This document shows, piece after piece, positions 1-5,018 of a DNA stretch of 5,018 nt (positions within the stretch are counted from its first letter, which is position 1; every line of letters begins with the position of its first letter). The notes under the pieces were generated by a model. The model was not told the DNA's origin. It did no database searches and was given only the letters and a program-made list of their open reading frames with translations. The stretch is from Euryarchaeota archaeon UBA287. GTDB lineage: Archaea; Thermoplasmatota; UBA186; UBA287. A program made the translations under genes and the position numbers. The stretch lies in the NCBI GenBank assembly GCA_002495235.1, contig DAEG01000080.1, positions 1 through 5,018 of the forward strand. Direction: 5' to 3'.

Positions 1-286
1 GAAGGTCTTCCATGCCCTGAGAGCCCCCCATCTCACGGATGATCGCGAGGGCTATGTGGCAGTCCCTCACCTCTCCGCCGGCATTCATTATCCCCTTCAG
101 CTCCTTCACCTTAATCTTCGAGCCGTTCATCCTCCCTGCGAGGTAGCATGATGCCCTGAGCCTCTGTATTGAGATCCTAAGATCATGGATGTTCTCTTCG
201 CTTGCCTCTTTCCTCGCATCTCCCAGACGTTCTAGGAACTTTTCAAGCCTCTTCTCAAGCTCTTCTCCAACCATCTCTTCAAGCAT
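1..286 (-). CDS. CHAD-domain protein, N-terminal part (runs off the left edge)
   Basis: Not in a long closed ORF because it is cut by the window edge; reading the minus strand from ATG at 286 gives 95 residues without a stop. Residues 34-44 (HDLRISIQRLR) match the CHAD signature H-x-x-R-x(3)-x-R-x-R, and residues 71-78 (GEVRDCHI) match the second CHAD landmark, usually G-x-x-RD-x-x-V. The N-terminal 30 residues are a charged helix rich in Glu, Lys and Arg. CHAD domains are all-helical with conserved His and basic residues, and those characterised bind inorganic polyphosphate. The start is supported by GGAG five nt upstream and by an 8-nt overlap with the stop of the preceding kinase-like gene; the next Met (residue 5) would be a weaker choice. 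Last gene seen of the four-gene unit starting at 2045. Whether it has further domains (CYTH, for example) cannot be seen. The family call is firm; the polyphosphate role is inferred. Confidence 0.85.
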   Translation of the reverse strand, partial: MLEEMVGEELEKRLEKFLERLGDARKEASEENIHDLRISIQRLRASCYLAGRMNGSKIKVKELKGIMNAGGEVRDCHIALAIIREMGGSQGMEDL

Positions 287-1001
287 AGCCTCTCCTGAAC
301 AGCCTTCTGAGAGCCCCGCCCTCTATGCCTAGGGCTTTCTTGATCCTTCCCCTGATGTCCCTGTTAACCTGCGCTATGGAGCGATCCCCGTTCACCTTTA
401 CGAACCCGTAGCGATCCGACATCCTATCAAATTCATCGCCCATCCTCTGCTGATAGACCATAAAGCTGTCGAATGCGCCGTCCGCAAGCCCAATGTCCAT
501 ACCTGACTCCCAGTAATCGAGCTCCCCTCTCTGCTCCAGGTTTCTCTCTATCAGTATGTGCGGGCTGACTTTGAGATAGAAAACGATGTCCGGGACAACC
601 GCTACGCTGTATATCTTCTCAAGCCACATGCTGTCGAGCCCTCTGACGGTGCCTCTCGCTATCGGCGTGTATATGTATCTGTCAGCCAGAACAACAGTTC
701 CTGCCCTCAGCCCCGGGAGTATTATGTTCTCCAACTGGTCCATAAAGTCGGTCGCATAGAAGAGAGCGAAGGTCCTTTTCGTCATCTTGTGGCTCTCTTT
801 TGCGATCCTTATCTCCTCGCTGACCAGCTCGGATCTGCTCAGCCCAACGACCCTTGTTGCATGGCCGTTGTCTTCGAGCCAGTCCCTAAGAAGTGATATC
901 TGGGTTGATCTCCCGGAACCGTCAAGTCCCTCAACAACTATGAGCTTGCCAGAGAGATCCCCCGCGGCAACTCCCGGCATTTGCGATCCATAGAAGCTCA
1001 T
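279..1001 (-). CDS. Thymidylate-kinase-like P-loop protein with Arg in Walker A (second of tandem pair)
   Basis: A 240-residue protein of the thymidylate kinase superfamily (COG0125-like). Visible motifs: P-loop GLDGSGRST at 25-33, in which the invariant Walker A Lys is Arg31 (codon AGA); FYATDF at 81-86; ADRYIYT at 106-112, equivalent to the DR-Y/W motif of dTMP kinases; PDIVFYLKV at 137-145, the core strand preceding the lid; and YWESGMD at 163-169. The Glu-Pro-Gly segment that positions dTMP in true kinases is absent; the equivalent region reads VGLSRSELV (52-60). The canonical lid with R-x(3)-DR-x-E is also not visible. The C-terminus (221-240) is basic. It is clearly a paralogue of the preceding gene, whose TGA overlaps this ATG (ATGA); AGAGGA seven nt upstream serves as the SD. 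It may be a nucleotide kinase of altered specificity, or a partner or regulatory subunit of its paralogue. Databases would probably call it dTMP kinase; I doubt that specificity. Confidence 0.85.
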   Translation of the reverse strand: MSFYGSQMPGVAAGDLSGKLIVVEGLDGSGRSTQISLLRDWLEDNGHATRVVGLSRSELVSEEIRIAKESHKMTKRTFALFYATDFMDQLENIILPGLRAGTVVLADRYIYTPIARGTVRGLDSMWLEKIYSVAVVPDIVFYLKVSPHILIERNLEQRGELDYWESGMDIGLADGAFDSFMVYQQRMGDEFDRMSDRYGFVKVNGDRSIAQVNRDIRGRIKKALGIEGGALRRLFRRGYA

Positions 1002-1690
1002 CTCACCGTCCTCTCGGTTCCCCTGTACCTGTAGTCCTTTAGGTTTATGATCTCCTCAACTATCTTCCTCACTTCATTCTGCTGCCCTTTTATGGGCATC
1101 GCCCCGTCTATAACCATGAGAGAGTATTTTTGGACCACTCTCTCGTATTCTTCTGCGACAATACCCTGAAACATCCTGAAGCTCTCAATCACATTCTCCG
1201 AGAGCCTCATGTCCATTCCCGCTTCATAGAACTTTATCTCCTGCCTGCCGTCAAGCACTCTCGCTATCGCAGTCTCCAGAGGAACCCTGAAGAAGAGCGC
1301 TATGTGCGGTTTTATGGCGAAACTGTACATGTTCTCTACCCACTCAGCATCGCAGCCCCTCGCGCAGTCTCTGGCCAGAGCTGTGTAAACATAACGATCT
1401 GCCAGAACAATGTACCCCGCTTTGAGATGCGGCAGTATGTGCCTGGCATACCTGTCGGAAAAGTCCGTTGCGTGCAGCAGGCTGAATGTTGTAGGTGTGA
1501 ATGTCCTCCTCTTTTTCCCCCTCTTCATAGCGCTTTTCACAAGCTCTGAGCTGTTCCATTCTGTGGAAGCGACCTTTATGTTGCGCAGAAGGAGCCACTT
1601 CCGCAGGAGCTCTATCTGCGTGCTCTTGCCAGAGCCATCCAATCCCTCGACCACGATCAGCTTTCCGGCTATACTCTCGTTATCTATCAT
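998..1690 (-). CDS. Thymidylate-kinase-like P-loop kinase, Walker A intact (first of tandem pair)
   Basis: A 230-residue member of the thymidylate kinase superfamily. Residues 17-25 form a standard P-loop GLDGSGKST with Lys22; TEWNSSELV lies at 43-51 where dTMP kinases carry their Glu-Pro-Gly segment; HATDFSDR at 73-80; ADRYVYTALARD at 97-108; PHIALFFRVP at 128-137; FYEAGMDMRLS at 154-164. The order and spacing of all blocks match the downstream paralogue, including the unusual E-A/S-GMD block in the lid region. Known family chemistry is phosphate transfer from ATP to a (deoxy)nucleoside monophosphate. Because the substrate-facing motifs differ from true Tmk, the acceptor is uncertain and could be another phosphorylated compound. 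The ATG at 1690 follows the stop of the Mth938-domain gene by 7 nt and has no obvious SD, so translation may be coupled. The next internal Met (residue 55) would delete the P-loop, which supports this start. Confidence 0.85.
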   Translation of the reverse strand: MIDNESIAGKLIVVEGLDGSGKSTQIELLRKWLLLRNIKVASTEWNSSELVKSAMKRGKKRRTFTPTTFSLLHATDFSDRYARHILPHLKAGYIVLADRYVYTALARDCARGCDAEWVENMYSFAIKPHIALFFRVPLETAIARVLDGRQEIKFYEAGMDMRLSENVIESFRMFQGIVAEEYERVVQKYSLMVIDGAMPIKGQQNEVRKIVEEIINLKDYRYRGTERTVR

Positions 1691-1697
1691 AATAGTC

Positions 1698-2045
1698 TCA
1701 GCAGGTGAGGTGCAGTATGGCGTTTGTGTCCTCTACTGCCCTCAGCTCCTCTATCGCCTCTTTTGTGTTCATCGCTCTCAGTTCCACTCCCCGCTTCTCA
1801 GCCTCCTTATATACTTCCTCCATAACTGGCATTGTTCCCTCGTATCCTGTGCCTATAATAATGACATCACAGTTCCATGGTATATCCTCATCTGCGCTCA
1901 GAGGTGTGTGCCCATAGTCCTTTTTGTAGATCTTTGACGGCTTTTTCTTTCTCTTTCGCACTGCGCCCCTGTCTATGACCACGTCTTTTGTGTAAAGCAC
2001 TCCGTCTATCTCTACGGATCCGAAAGATACCGCACCAAAATTCAC
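1698..2045 (-). CDS. Mth938-domain (DUF498/NDUFAF3-family) protein, GTG start
   Basis: A 115-residue single-domain protein matching the Mth938-like family (DUF498; relatives include archaeal MTH938 and human AAMDC and NDUFAF3). The N-terminus has the family's FGxVxI/DG-x-x-Y-x-x-D-V beginning (VEIDGVLYTKDVVID, 11-25), a basic linker (RKRKKKPSK, 30-38), then CDVIIIGTGYEG at 59-70, the hallmark IIGTG strand-loop of this fold, and a C-terminal helix-strand pair ending in a short helix rich in Ala and Glu. The length is as expected for the stand-alone family. The molecular function is unknown for the archaeal members; the IGTG loop suggests a conserved binding pocket. The start codon is GTG at 2045, preceded by AAAGGAG 8 nt upstream. 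The ATG at 2053 gives only three codons before a stop and is out of frame. It heads the unit that continues through both kinase-like genes and the CHAD gene. Confidence 0.87.
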   Translation of the reverse strand: MNFGAVSFGSVEIDGVLYTKDVVIDRGAVRKRKKKPSKIYKKDYGHTPLSADEDIPWNCDVIIIGTGYEGTMPVMEEVYKEAEKRGVELRAMNTKEAIEELRAVEDTNAILHLTC

Positions 2046-2053
2046 AATCTCAT

Positions 2054-2060
2054 CTCCTTT
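2054..2060 (-). promoter_or_regulatory. Shine-Dalgarno site for the GTG start at 2045
   Basis: AAAGGAG on the minus strand, followed by eight bases before GTG. It decides the start of the Mth938-domain gene in favour of GTG: the nearby ATG at 2053 abuts the SD with no spacing and leads to a stop after three codons. Confidence 0.7.
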
Positions 2061-2076
2061 TTTTTATTAAATAACT

Positions 2077-2085
2077 TTCTATATA
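2077..2085 (-). promoter_or_regulatory. Candidate archaeal TATA box for the Mth938-kinase-CHAD unit
   Basis: TATATAGAA on the minus strand in the 56-bp gap between the phosphate-binding protein gene and the Mth938-domain gene. The gap is AT-rich and the same 9-mer recurs in the gap at 3926-3934. With the usual TATA-to-start distance of about 25-30 bp, transcription would begin near 2055-2060, very close to or inside the SD. So either the leader is about 10 nt long or the spacing is shorter than usual. The call is by pattern only. Confidence 0.4.
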
Positions 2086-2101
2086 CTGCAGTAGCCATGA
2101 T

Positions 2102-3121
2102 TCACTCCCTGAAGGGATATCTTATCATCTTTATCGTCTCTTCGTTACGCTTGACTACGCCAGTTGGCAGGGGTACATAGTGCAGGGCTTCTGCATAGCT
2201 CTGTCCTTCGTGTACGGCCCACCACAGAAAGTCTACAAGAGCCTTCCCTGTCCTCCCATCCTTCTGATCTCTGTAAACGAGGAGATAACTGAACGAGGAT
2301 ATGGGATATGACAGGTTCCCGGGAGCATTGACTATCGAGACGTTGCTCCAGTCTTCATCGCCTCTTGGCAGCCTCATCGCAGATGCAGCGTTCGCTATTG
2401 TCGTTGTGTTCGCTCCAATAAAGTTGCCTGCGCTGTTTTTTATCAGCGCATGGCTTAGACCCTTTTCCATAGCCCACGTCAACTCTACATACCCTATGGA
2501 ATAGGGAAGGCTTGAGAGGATCTCAGACACACCATCGTTCCCTTTTGCAGGTATGCCGCCGAACCACTCGATGAGTTTTCCATGACCGTAGCTCTTTTTC
2601 CAATCTTCGCTGACTTCGCAGAGGTAACGGGTGAAGATGAAGTTTGTTCCGCTGCTGTCAAGCCTGTGAACAACTCTTATCTCTTCATCAGGCAGCTCTA
2701 TGCCGGGGTTAAGCTTCTTTATTCTTTCATCGCTCCACCTCTCTATCTGCCCGCTGAATATGCCAGCTACGACATCTCCGTTGAGCCTCAGTCTCTCTTT
2801 GATTTCGGGAAGATTGTAGGCAACCACCACCCCGCCTAAGGTCACGGGTATGTGGAGTATCCCGGGAGCTTTTTCTCTCTCTTCCGGGTTCATTGTGGCG
2901 TCGCTCGCACCAAAATCTACGAGCTTCTTTGTTATCTGCTCTACGCCTCCGCCGCTCCCTACAGGGGAGTATTCCACTGTGACATCGGATACCCTTTCGT
3001 ATTCCTCAGCCCACTTTGATATGAGAGGGGCAGGAAAGGTCGCTCCGGAGCCGTAGATCATGGCACCATCCAGAGACGCAGCCAGAAAAAGCAGCGCCAG
3101 AAGCAGAGTTACGTCGCTCAT
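2102..3121 (-). CDS. pstS: PstS-type phosphate-binding protein (secreted)
   Basis: A 339-residue substrate-binding protein of the PstS family, which captures inorganic phosphate outside the membrane for the PstCAB ABC importer. All hallmark segments are visible: GSGATFPAPL (24-33), YSPVGSGGGVEQI (51-63), DFGASDA (69-75), HRLDSSGTNFIFTRYL (152-167), GNDGVS (194-199) and IGYVE (209-213). The residues equivalent to those of E. coli PstS that contact phosphate are kept: Thr28, Ser56, Asp74, Arg153, Ser157, Gly158, Thr159. Residues 5-18 are a hydrophobic signal-peptide core with likely cleavage after about Ala20. The n-region has no Lys or Arg, which is weak for a signal peptide, and there is no lipobox Cys or C-terminal anchor. 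The start is fixed by a strong SD and an ATGA overlap with the membrane-protein gene upstream. No pstC, pstA, pstB or phoU lies next to it on either side within the window. Confidence 0.95.
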   Translation of the reverse strand: MSDVTLLLALLFLAASLDGAMIYGSGATFPAPLISKWAEEYERVSDVTVEYSPVGSGGGVEQITKKLVDFGASDATMNPEEREKAPGILHIPVTLGGVVVAYNLPEIKERLRLNGDVVAGIFSGQIERWSDERIKKLNPGIELPDEEIRVVHRLDSSGTNFIFTRYLCEVSEDWKKSYGHGKLIEWFGGIPAKGNDGVSEILSSLPYSIGYVELTWAMEKGLSHALIKNSAGNFIGANTTTIANAASAMRLPRGDEDWSNVSIVNAPGNLSYPISSFSYLLVYRDQKDGRTGKALVDFLWWAVHEGQSYAEALHYVPLPTGVVKRNEETIKMIRYPFRE

Positions 3122-3885
3122 CTCTCGTCCACCTCCTTTGCTATCGTTCTCGCAACCGGACCTATGTACTCCTCGTATTTTTTTATCAGCCTCGTTCTCA
3201 TATCCTTTCTCCTCCTGCTGTCGACTATATCCTTCACTACCAGAAGGAATACAGCGATGCCCACAGAATTTCCGATCAATTCCGGGAGAAGGATGCCCGA
3301 TCCCAGAATCAGCAGAACATCTGTGGAACTGTAATACGAGAAGAACGGTGCAATCGCGCTGTCCAGTGCCACTATTGTGAAAGCCCTCCAGCCGGCGGTC
3401 GCCACAGCACTGATCGCTATCTTTTTTCCGTTCAGGTTATGCGATCTTATGCCAAGACGCCTGTGGAGTATGGAGCCCAGTATACCTGCACCAAAGAGGC
3501 CTATGGCGGACGGTACCGCAAGCCATGAATTCATCTCTCCGCCAAGACCACTCCACCCGAGGCCGCTCATTCTATATGCTCCTGCCGCCGCGCCCGAAAC
3601 AATTCCTGCCAGAGGGCCTCCAATTATGCCTAGGAAGACTATTATCCCGTGACCTATGCCACTGAGGGAGCCGAGCATGGGAAAGGAGAGCTCGTTGGTG
3701 AGGATGCCCACCACAGCCCCAGCTACAGCCATGAGGACCTGCGTTTTCCTGTTTTTATTCTCAGAGATGAGCGCGTCCGAGAATCTGAAGAGCTTCGTTG
3801 AGATGAATATCAGGGTGTCACCTACGCACACTATTATCAGCATGCTATATATGGAACTCAGAGCTCCAGCCAGATCGTAGGCCAT
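3118..3885 (-). CDS. LytS-type 5TM membrane protein without an output domain
   Basis: A 255-residue integral membrane protein with hydrophobic stretches at about 11-30, 48-66, 75-103, 120-140, 155-178 and 190-217. The block GIIGGPLAGIVSGAAAGAYR (86-105) matches the signature of the 5TM receptor domain of LytS/YehU-type histidine kinases (5TM-5TMR_LYT), where a GGPL-x-G-x(3)-G-x(3)-G-x-x-R core is typical; ELIGNSVGIAVF at 202-213 fits the last helix. Unlike classical members it has no kinase, GAF or GGDEF output domain. It ends in a 38-residue basic and charged, probably cytoplasmic tail (218-255). Its TGA overlaps the ATG of the PstS gene, so the two are co-translated. Possible roles are a sensor or a transport partner for what PstS binds; a small-molecule transporter with a similar motif is an alternative. 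The ATG at 3885 has no clear SD. Family assignment is moderately sure, function unknown. Confidence 0.68.
   Translation of the reverse strand: MAYDLAGALSSIYSMLIIVCVGDTLIFISTKLFRFSDALISENKNRKTQVLMAVAGAVVGILTNELSFPMLGSLSGIGHGIIVFLGIIGGPLAGIVSGAAAGAYRMSGLGWSGLGGEMNSWLAVPSAIGLFGAGILGSILHRRLGIRSHNLNGKKIAISAVATAGWRAFTIVALDSAIAPFFSYYSSTDVLLILGSGILLPELIGNSVGIAVFLLVVKDIVDSRRRKDMRTRLIKKYEEYIGPVARTIAKEVDER
3128..3137 (-). promoter_or_regulatory. Strong Shine-Dalgarno site for pstS
   Basis: AAAGGAGGTG on the minus strand, an almost full complement of the 16S rRNA 3' end, ending six bases before ATG at 3121. It lies inside the last codons of the membrane-protein gene. It fixes the pstS start and suggests that the binding protein is translated at a higher rate than its partner. 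Confidence 0.75.
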
Positions 3886-3919
3886 AACATTAATGAGTCC
3901 GAGAGCCTATCAGATTTAC

Positions 3920-3936
3920 TATATATTCTATATAAA
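3920..3936 (-). promoter_or_regulatory. Candidate archaeal promoter (TATA box) for the membrane protein-pstS unit
   Basis: In the 105-bp gap between the oxidoreductase stop (3991) and the membrane-protein start (3885), the minus strand reads TTTATATA at 3936-3929, then AATATATA at 3927-3920. The first is close to the archaeal TATA consensus and would place transcription start about 20 nt before ATG 3885. The two TATATA blocks around a 3-bp spacer also form a 6-3-6 inverted repeat, which could equally be an operator or just AT-rich DNA. No strong BRE is evident upstream. No T-run or hairpin terminator for the oxidoreductase gene was seen in the gap. Confidence 0.5.
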
Positions 3937-3990
3937 CATGTTAGACGCATTACATCAGGGGATCATGCGCAGTTTTGTATCTGTCGGGGG

Positions 3991-5018
3991 TCATGGCCTT
4001 TTTCTCGCCACGCTTCTTGTTGCTATGAAAGGCACGCCCTTGAAGACAAGGATCTCCTGCCCTGCAGTGACAGGTGCTTCAACAAGCACCTTGGCAGCCT
4101 CGTGCATCGCTTCATGCATGTCCTCCTTCCTTATCTCGCCGGAGCTCCTGACAGGAAGCATGCGGAGTTCTCCGTTATCAACGTAAACCGTGGTCGTCAG
4201 TATGCGCATCGGTTCTTTTTCCTCCTGTTCTACGAATTCCAGACCCCTCTTGCACTGGTATCCTCTCATTTCGCCCCCCTCTGACACGGAGATCTCGCAG
4301 CCTATGGGACACAGAGTGCAGACATAGGTTCTGAGAGCTCTCTCTTCGCCCTCCTCAGCCTCGCCAGCCTCTATCTCAAAGACGATCTCGTTTCCCATCT
4401 CCCCGATTCTGTTACCAGCGAGATTGACTACTATGCTCTCTGCAGGTCTGAGAAAACGTTTGAAGAACTTTATGTCAGTGCCTCTCACCCTGAGATAAAC
4501 GTTTTTCTCAGGCTTCTGTGCGCGCATGTAGAAGCGAATCTGTGATCTGCCATCAACGATCTGCGGCACAACCGCCACAACTCCATTTCCGGCAACAGCC
4601 TTTCTTTTTTCTCCATCTCTCTCGAGTTTTCCTATCGCAAAGAGAGCGGCGCTCTTGCCGGCTATTGAAGCCTCTCTAGCGACGTTGTCTACGAGGTCAT
4701 TCACATGCAGCGCGTTCCCGCAGACAAATATCCTTTCATTCGTGGTCTGGAGATATTGGTTTACTATAGGCCCGCCAGTGACAGGATCCATCTCTATGAG
4801 ATCGTTTACTAGGTCATTTTCAGGTATGAGGCCGACGGAAAGAAGAAGGGTGTCACATGCTATCGTCTTTTCTGTTCCTCTGAGAAGGTTCATTGATTCG
4901 TCAACCTCACATATCTCCACGCCCTCCAAACGCTCCTTTCCGATCATTCTTGTCACTGTGTGTTTTAAAAGCAGAGGTATATCAAAGTCGTTCAGACACT
5001 GGACGACATTCCTCATCA
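3991..5018 (-). CDS. FAD-dependent oxidoreductase fused to a DUF1667 four-Cys domain (N-terminus beyond window)
   Basis: An open reading frame of at least 341 residues that continues past the right edge; the Met codon at 5016 is probably internal. Residues 50-125 are the C-terminal FAD/NAD-binding half of a pyridine-nucleotide-disulfide-type oxidoreductase: LLLSVGLIPENDLV (57-70), then FVCGNALHVNDLVDNV (97-112), the version found in GlpA-associated NAD(FAD) dehydrogenases. Residues about 145-215 form a beta-rich segment with VVPQ and YLRVRG, as in that family. Residues 230-338 are a DUF1667 domain: C233-x2-C236-x3-C240 and C255-KRG, then ILTTTVYV (272-279), LPVRSS (287-292), APVTAGQ (314-320) and IATR (331-334). 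The four Cys probably bind an iron-sulfur cluster or another metal. In many anaerobes these two domains are separate adjacent genes linked to glycerol-3-phosphate oxidation; here they are one protein. Substrate is not determinable from the visible part. Confidence 0.9.
   Translation of the reverse strand, partial: MRNVVQCLNDFDIPLLLKHTVTRMIGKERLEGVEICEVDESMNLLRGTEKTIACDTLLLSVGLIPENDLVNDLIEMDPVTGGPIVNQYLQTTNERIFVCGNALHVNDLVDNVAREASIAGKSAALFAIGKLERDGEKRKAVAGNGVVAVVPQIVDGRSQIRFYMRAQKPEKNVYLRVRGTDIKFFKRFLRPAESIVVNLAGNRIGEMGNEIVFEIEAGEAEEGEERALRTYVCTLCPIGCEISVSEGGEMRGYQCKRGLEFVEQEEKEPMRILTTTVYVDNGELRMLPVRSSGEIRKEDMHEAMHEAAKVLVEAPVTAGQEILVFKGVPFIATRSVARKRP

Noticed and set aside
279..1690. PPK2-type polyphosphate kinase identity for the tandem P-loop proteins.
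   Set aside because: The motif order (GLDGSG-K/R-ST, ADRY-I/V-YT) fits the thymidylate kinase superfamily better than PPK2, so polyphosphate use is kept only as a hypothesis.
558..1937. Plus-strand open frames opposite the two kinase-like genes (for example 1130-1549 and 1410-1937).
   Set aside because: They lie antisense to genes with clear conserved motifs, have no recognisable domains and no SD; shadows of the real genes.
2058..2065. A run of eight T on the plus strand as a terminator.
   Set aside because: No plus-strand gene precedes it and there is no hairpin. On the minus strand it is an A-run next to the SD, not a termination signal.
2042..2098. A short 18-codon minus-strand ORF from ATG 2098 to a TGA overlapping the GTG start of the Mth938 gene, as a possible leader peptide.
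   Set aside because: It has no SD, covers the candidate TATA box and SD of the next gene, and its Lys-rich end is simply the A-rich gap being translated. Probably chance.
3893..4186. A plus-strand open frame starting in the promoter gap and running opposite the DUF1667 region.
   Set aside because: It overlaps strongly conserved Cys-domain coding sequence on the other strand and its translation shows no family resemblance.

Overview
The window looks archaeal, most likely from an anaerobic euryarchaeote of the methanogen/Archaeoglobus-like kind, but this is an inference. It rests on frequent AGG/AGA and ATA codons, a GTG start, TATA-box-like elements of archaeal type upstream of two transcription units, an Mth938-family gene, and tight ATGA-type gene overlaps with Shine-Dalgarno (SD) sequences. 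Some families present (LytS-type 5TM domain, FAD oxidoreductase with DUF1667) are also common in anaerobic bacteria, so the lineage is not proven. Every supportable gene is on the minus strand, so reading order is from high to low coordinates. I found no RNA gene, insertion sequence or CRISPR array.

Layout in transcription order: (1) 5018-3991, the C-terminal part of an FAD-dependent oxidoreductase of the GlpA-associated type, fused to a four-cysteine DUF1667 domain; its N-terminus lies beyond the window. (2) A 105-bp AT-rich gap with a TATA-box candidate. (3) 3885-2102, a two-gene unit: a LytS-type 5TM integral membrane protein with no kinase domain, overlapping by ATGA a secreted PstS-type phosphate-binding protein that has a near-perfect SD. 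(4) A 56-bp gap with a second TATA-box candidate sharing the 9-mer TATATAGAA with the first. (5) 2045 to beyond 1, a four-gene unit: an Mth938-domain protein (GTG start), two tandem thymidylate-kinase-like P-loop proteins, and a CHAD-domain protein that runs off the left edge. Genes in this unit are separated by 7 nt or overlap by 4 and 8 nt.

The functional thread of units 3 and 5 may be phosphate or polyphosphate: PstS binds phosphate, CHAD domains bind polyphosphate in characterised cases, and the two kinase-like proteins depart from true dTMP kinase at diagnostic positions. One of the pair has Arg in place of the invariant Walker A Lys while the other keeps Lys, suggesting an asymmetric, perhaps heteromeric, pair. 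This pair coupled to CHAD is the most interesting element here. The coupling of a 5TM sensor-type membrane protein to an orphan PstS is second.
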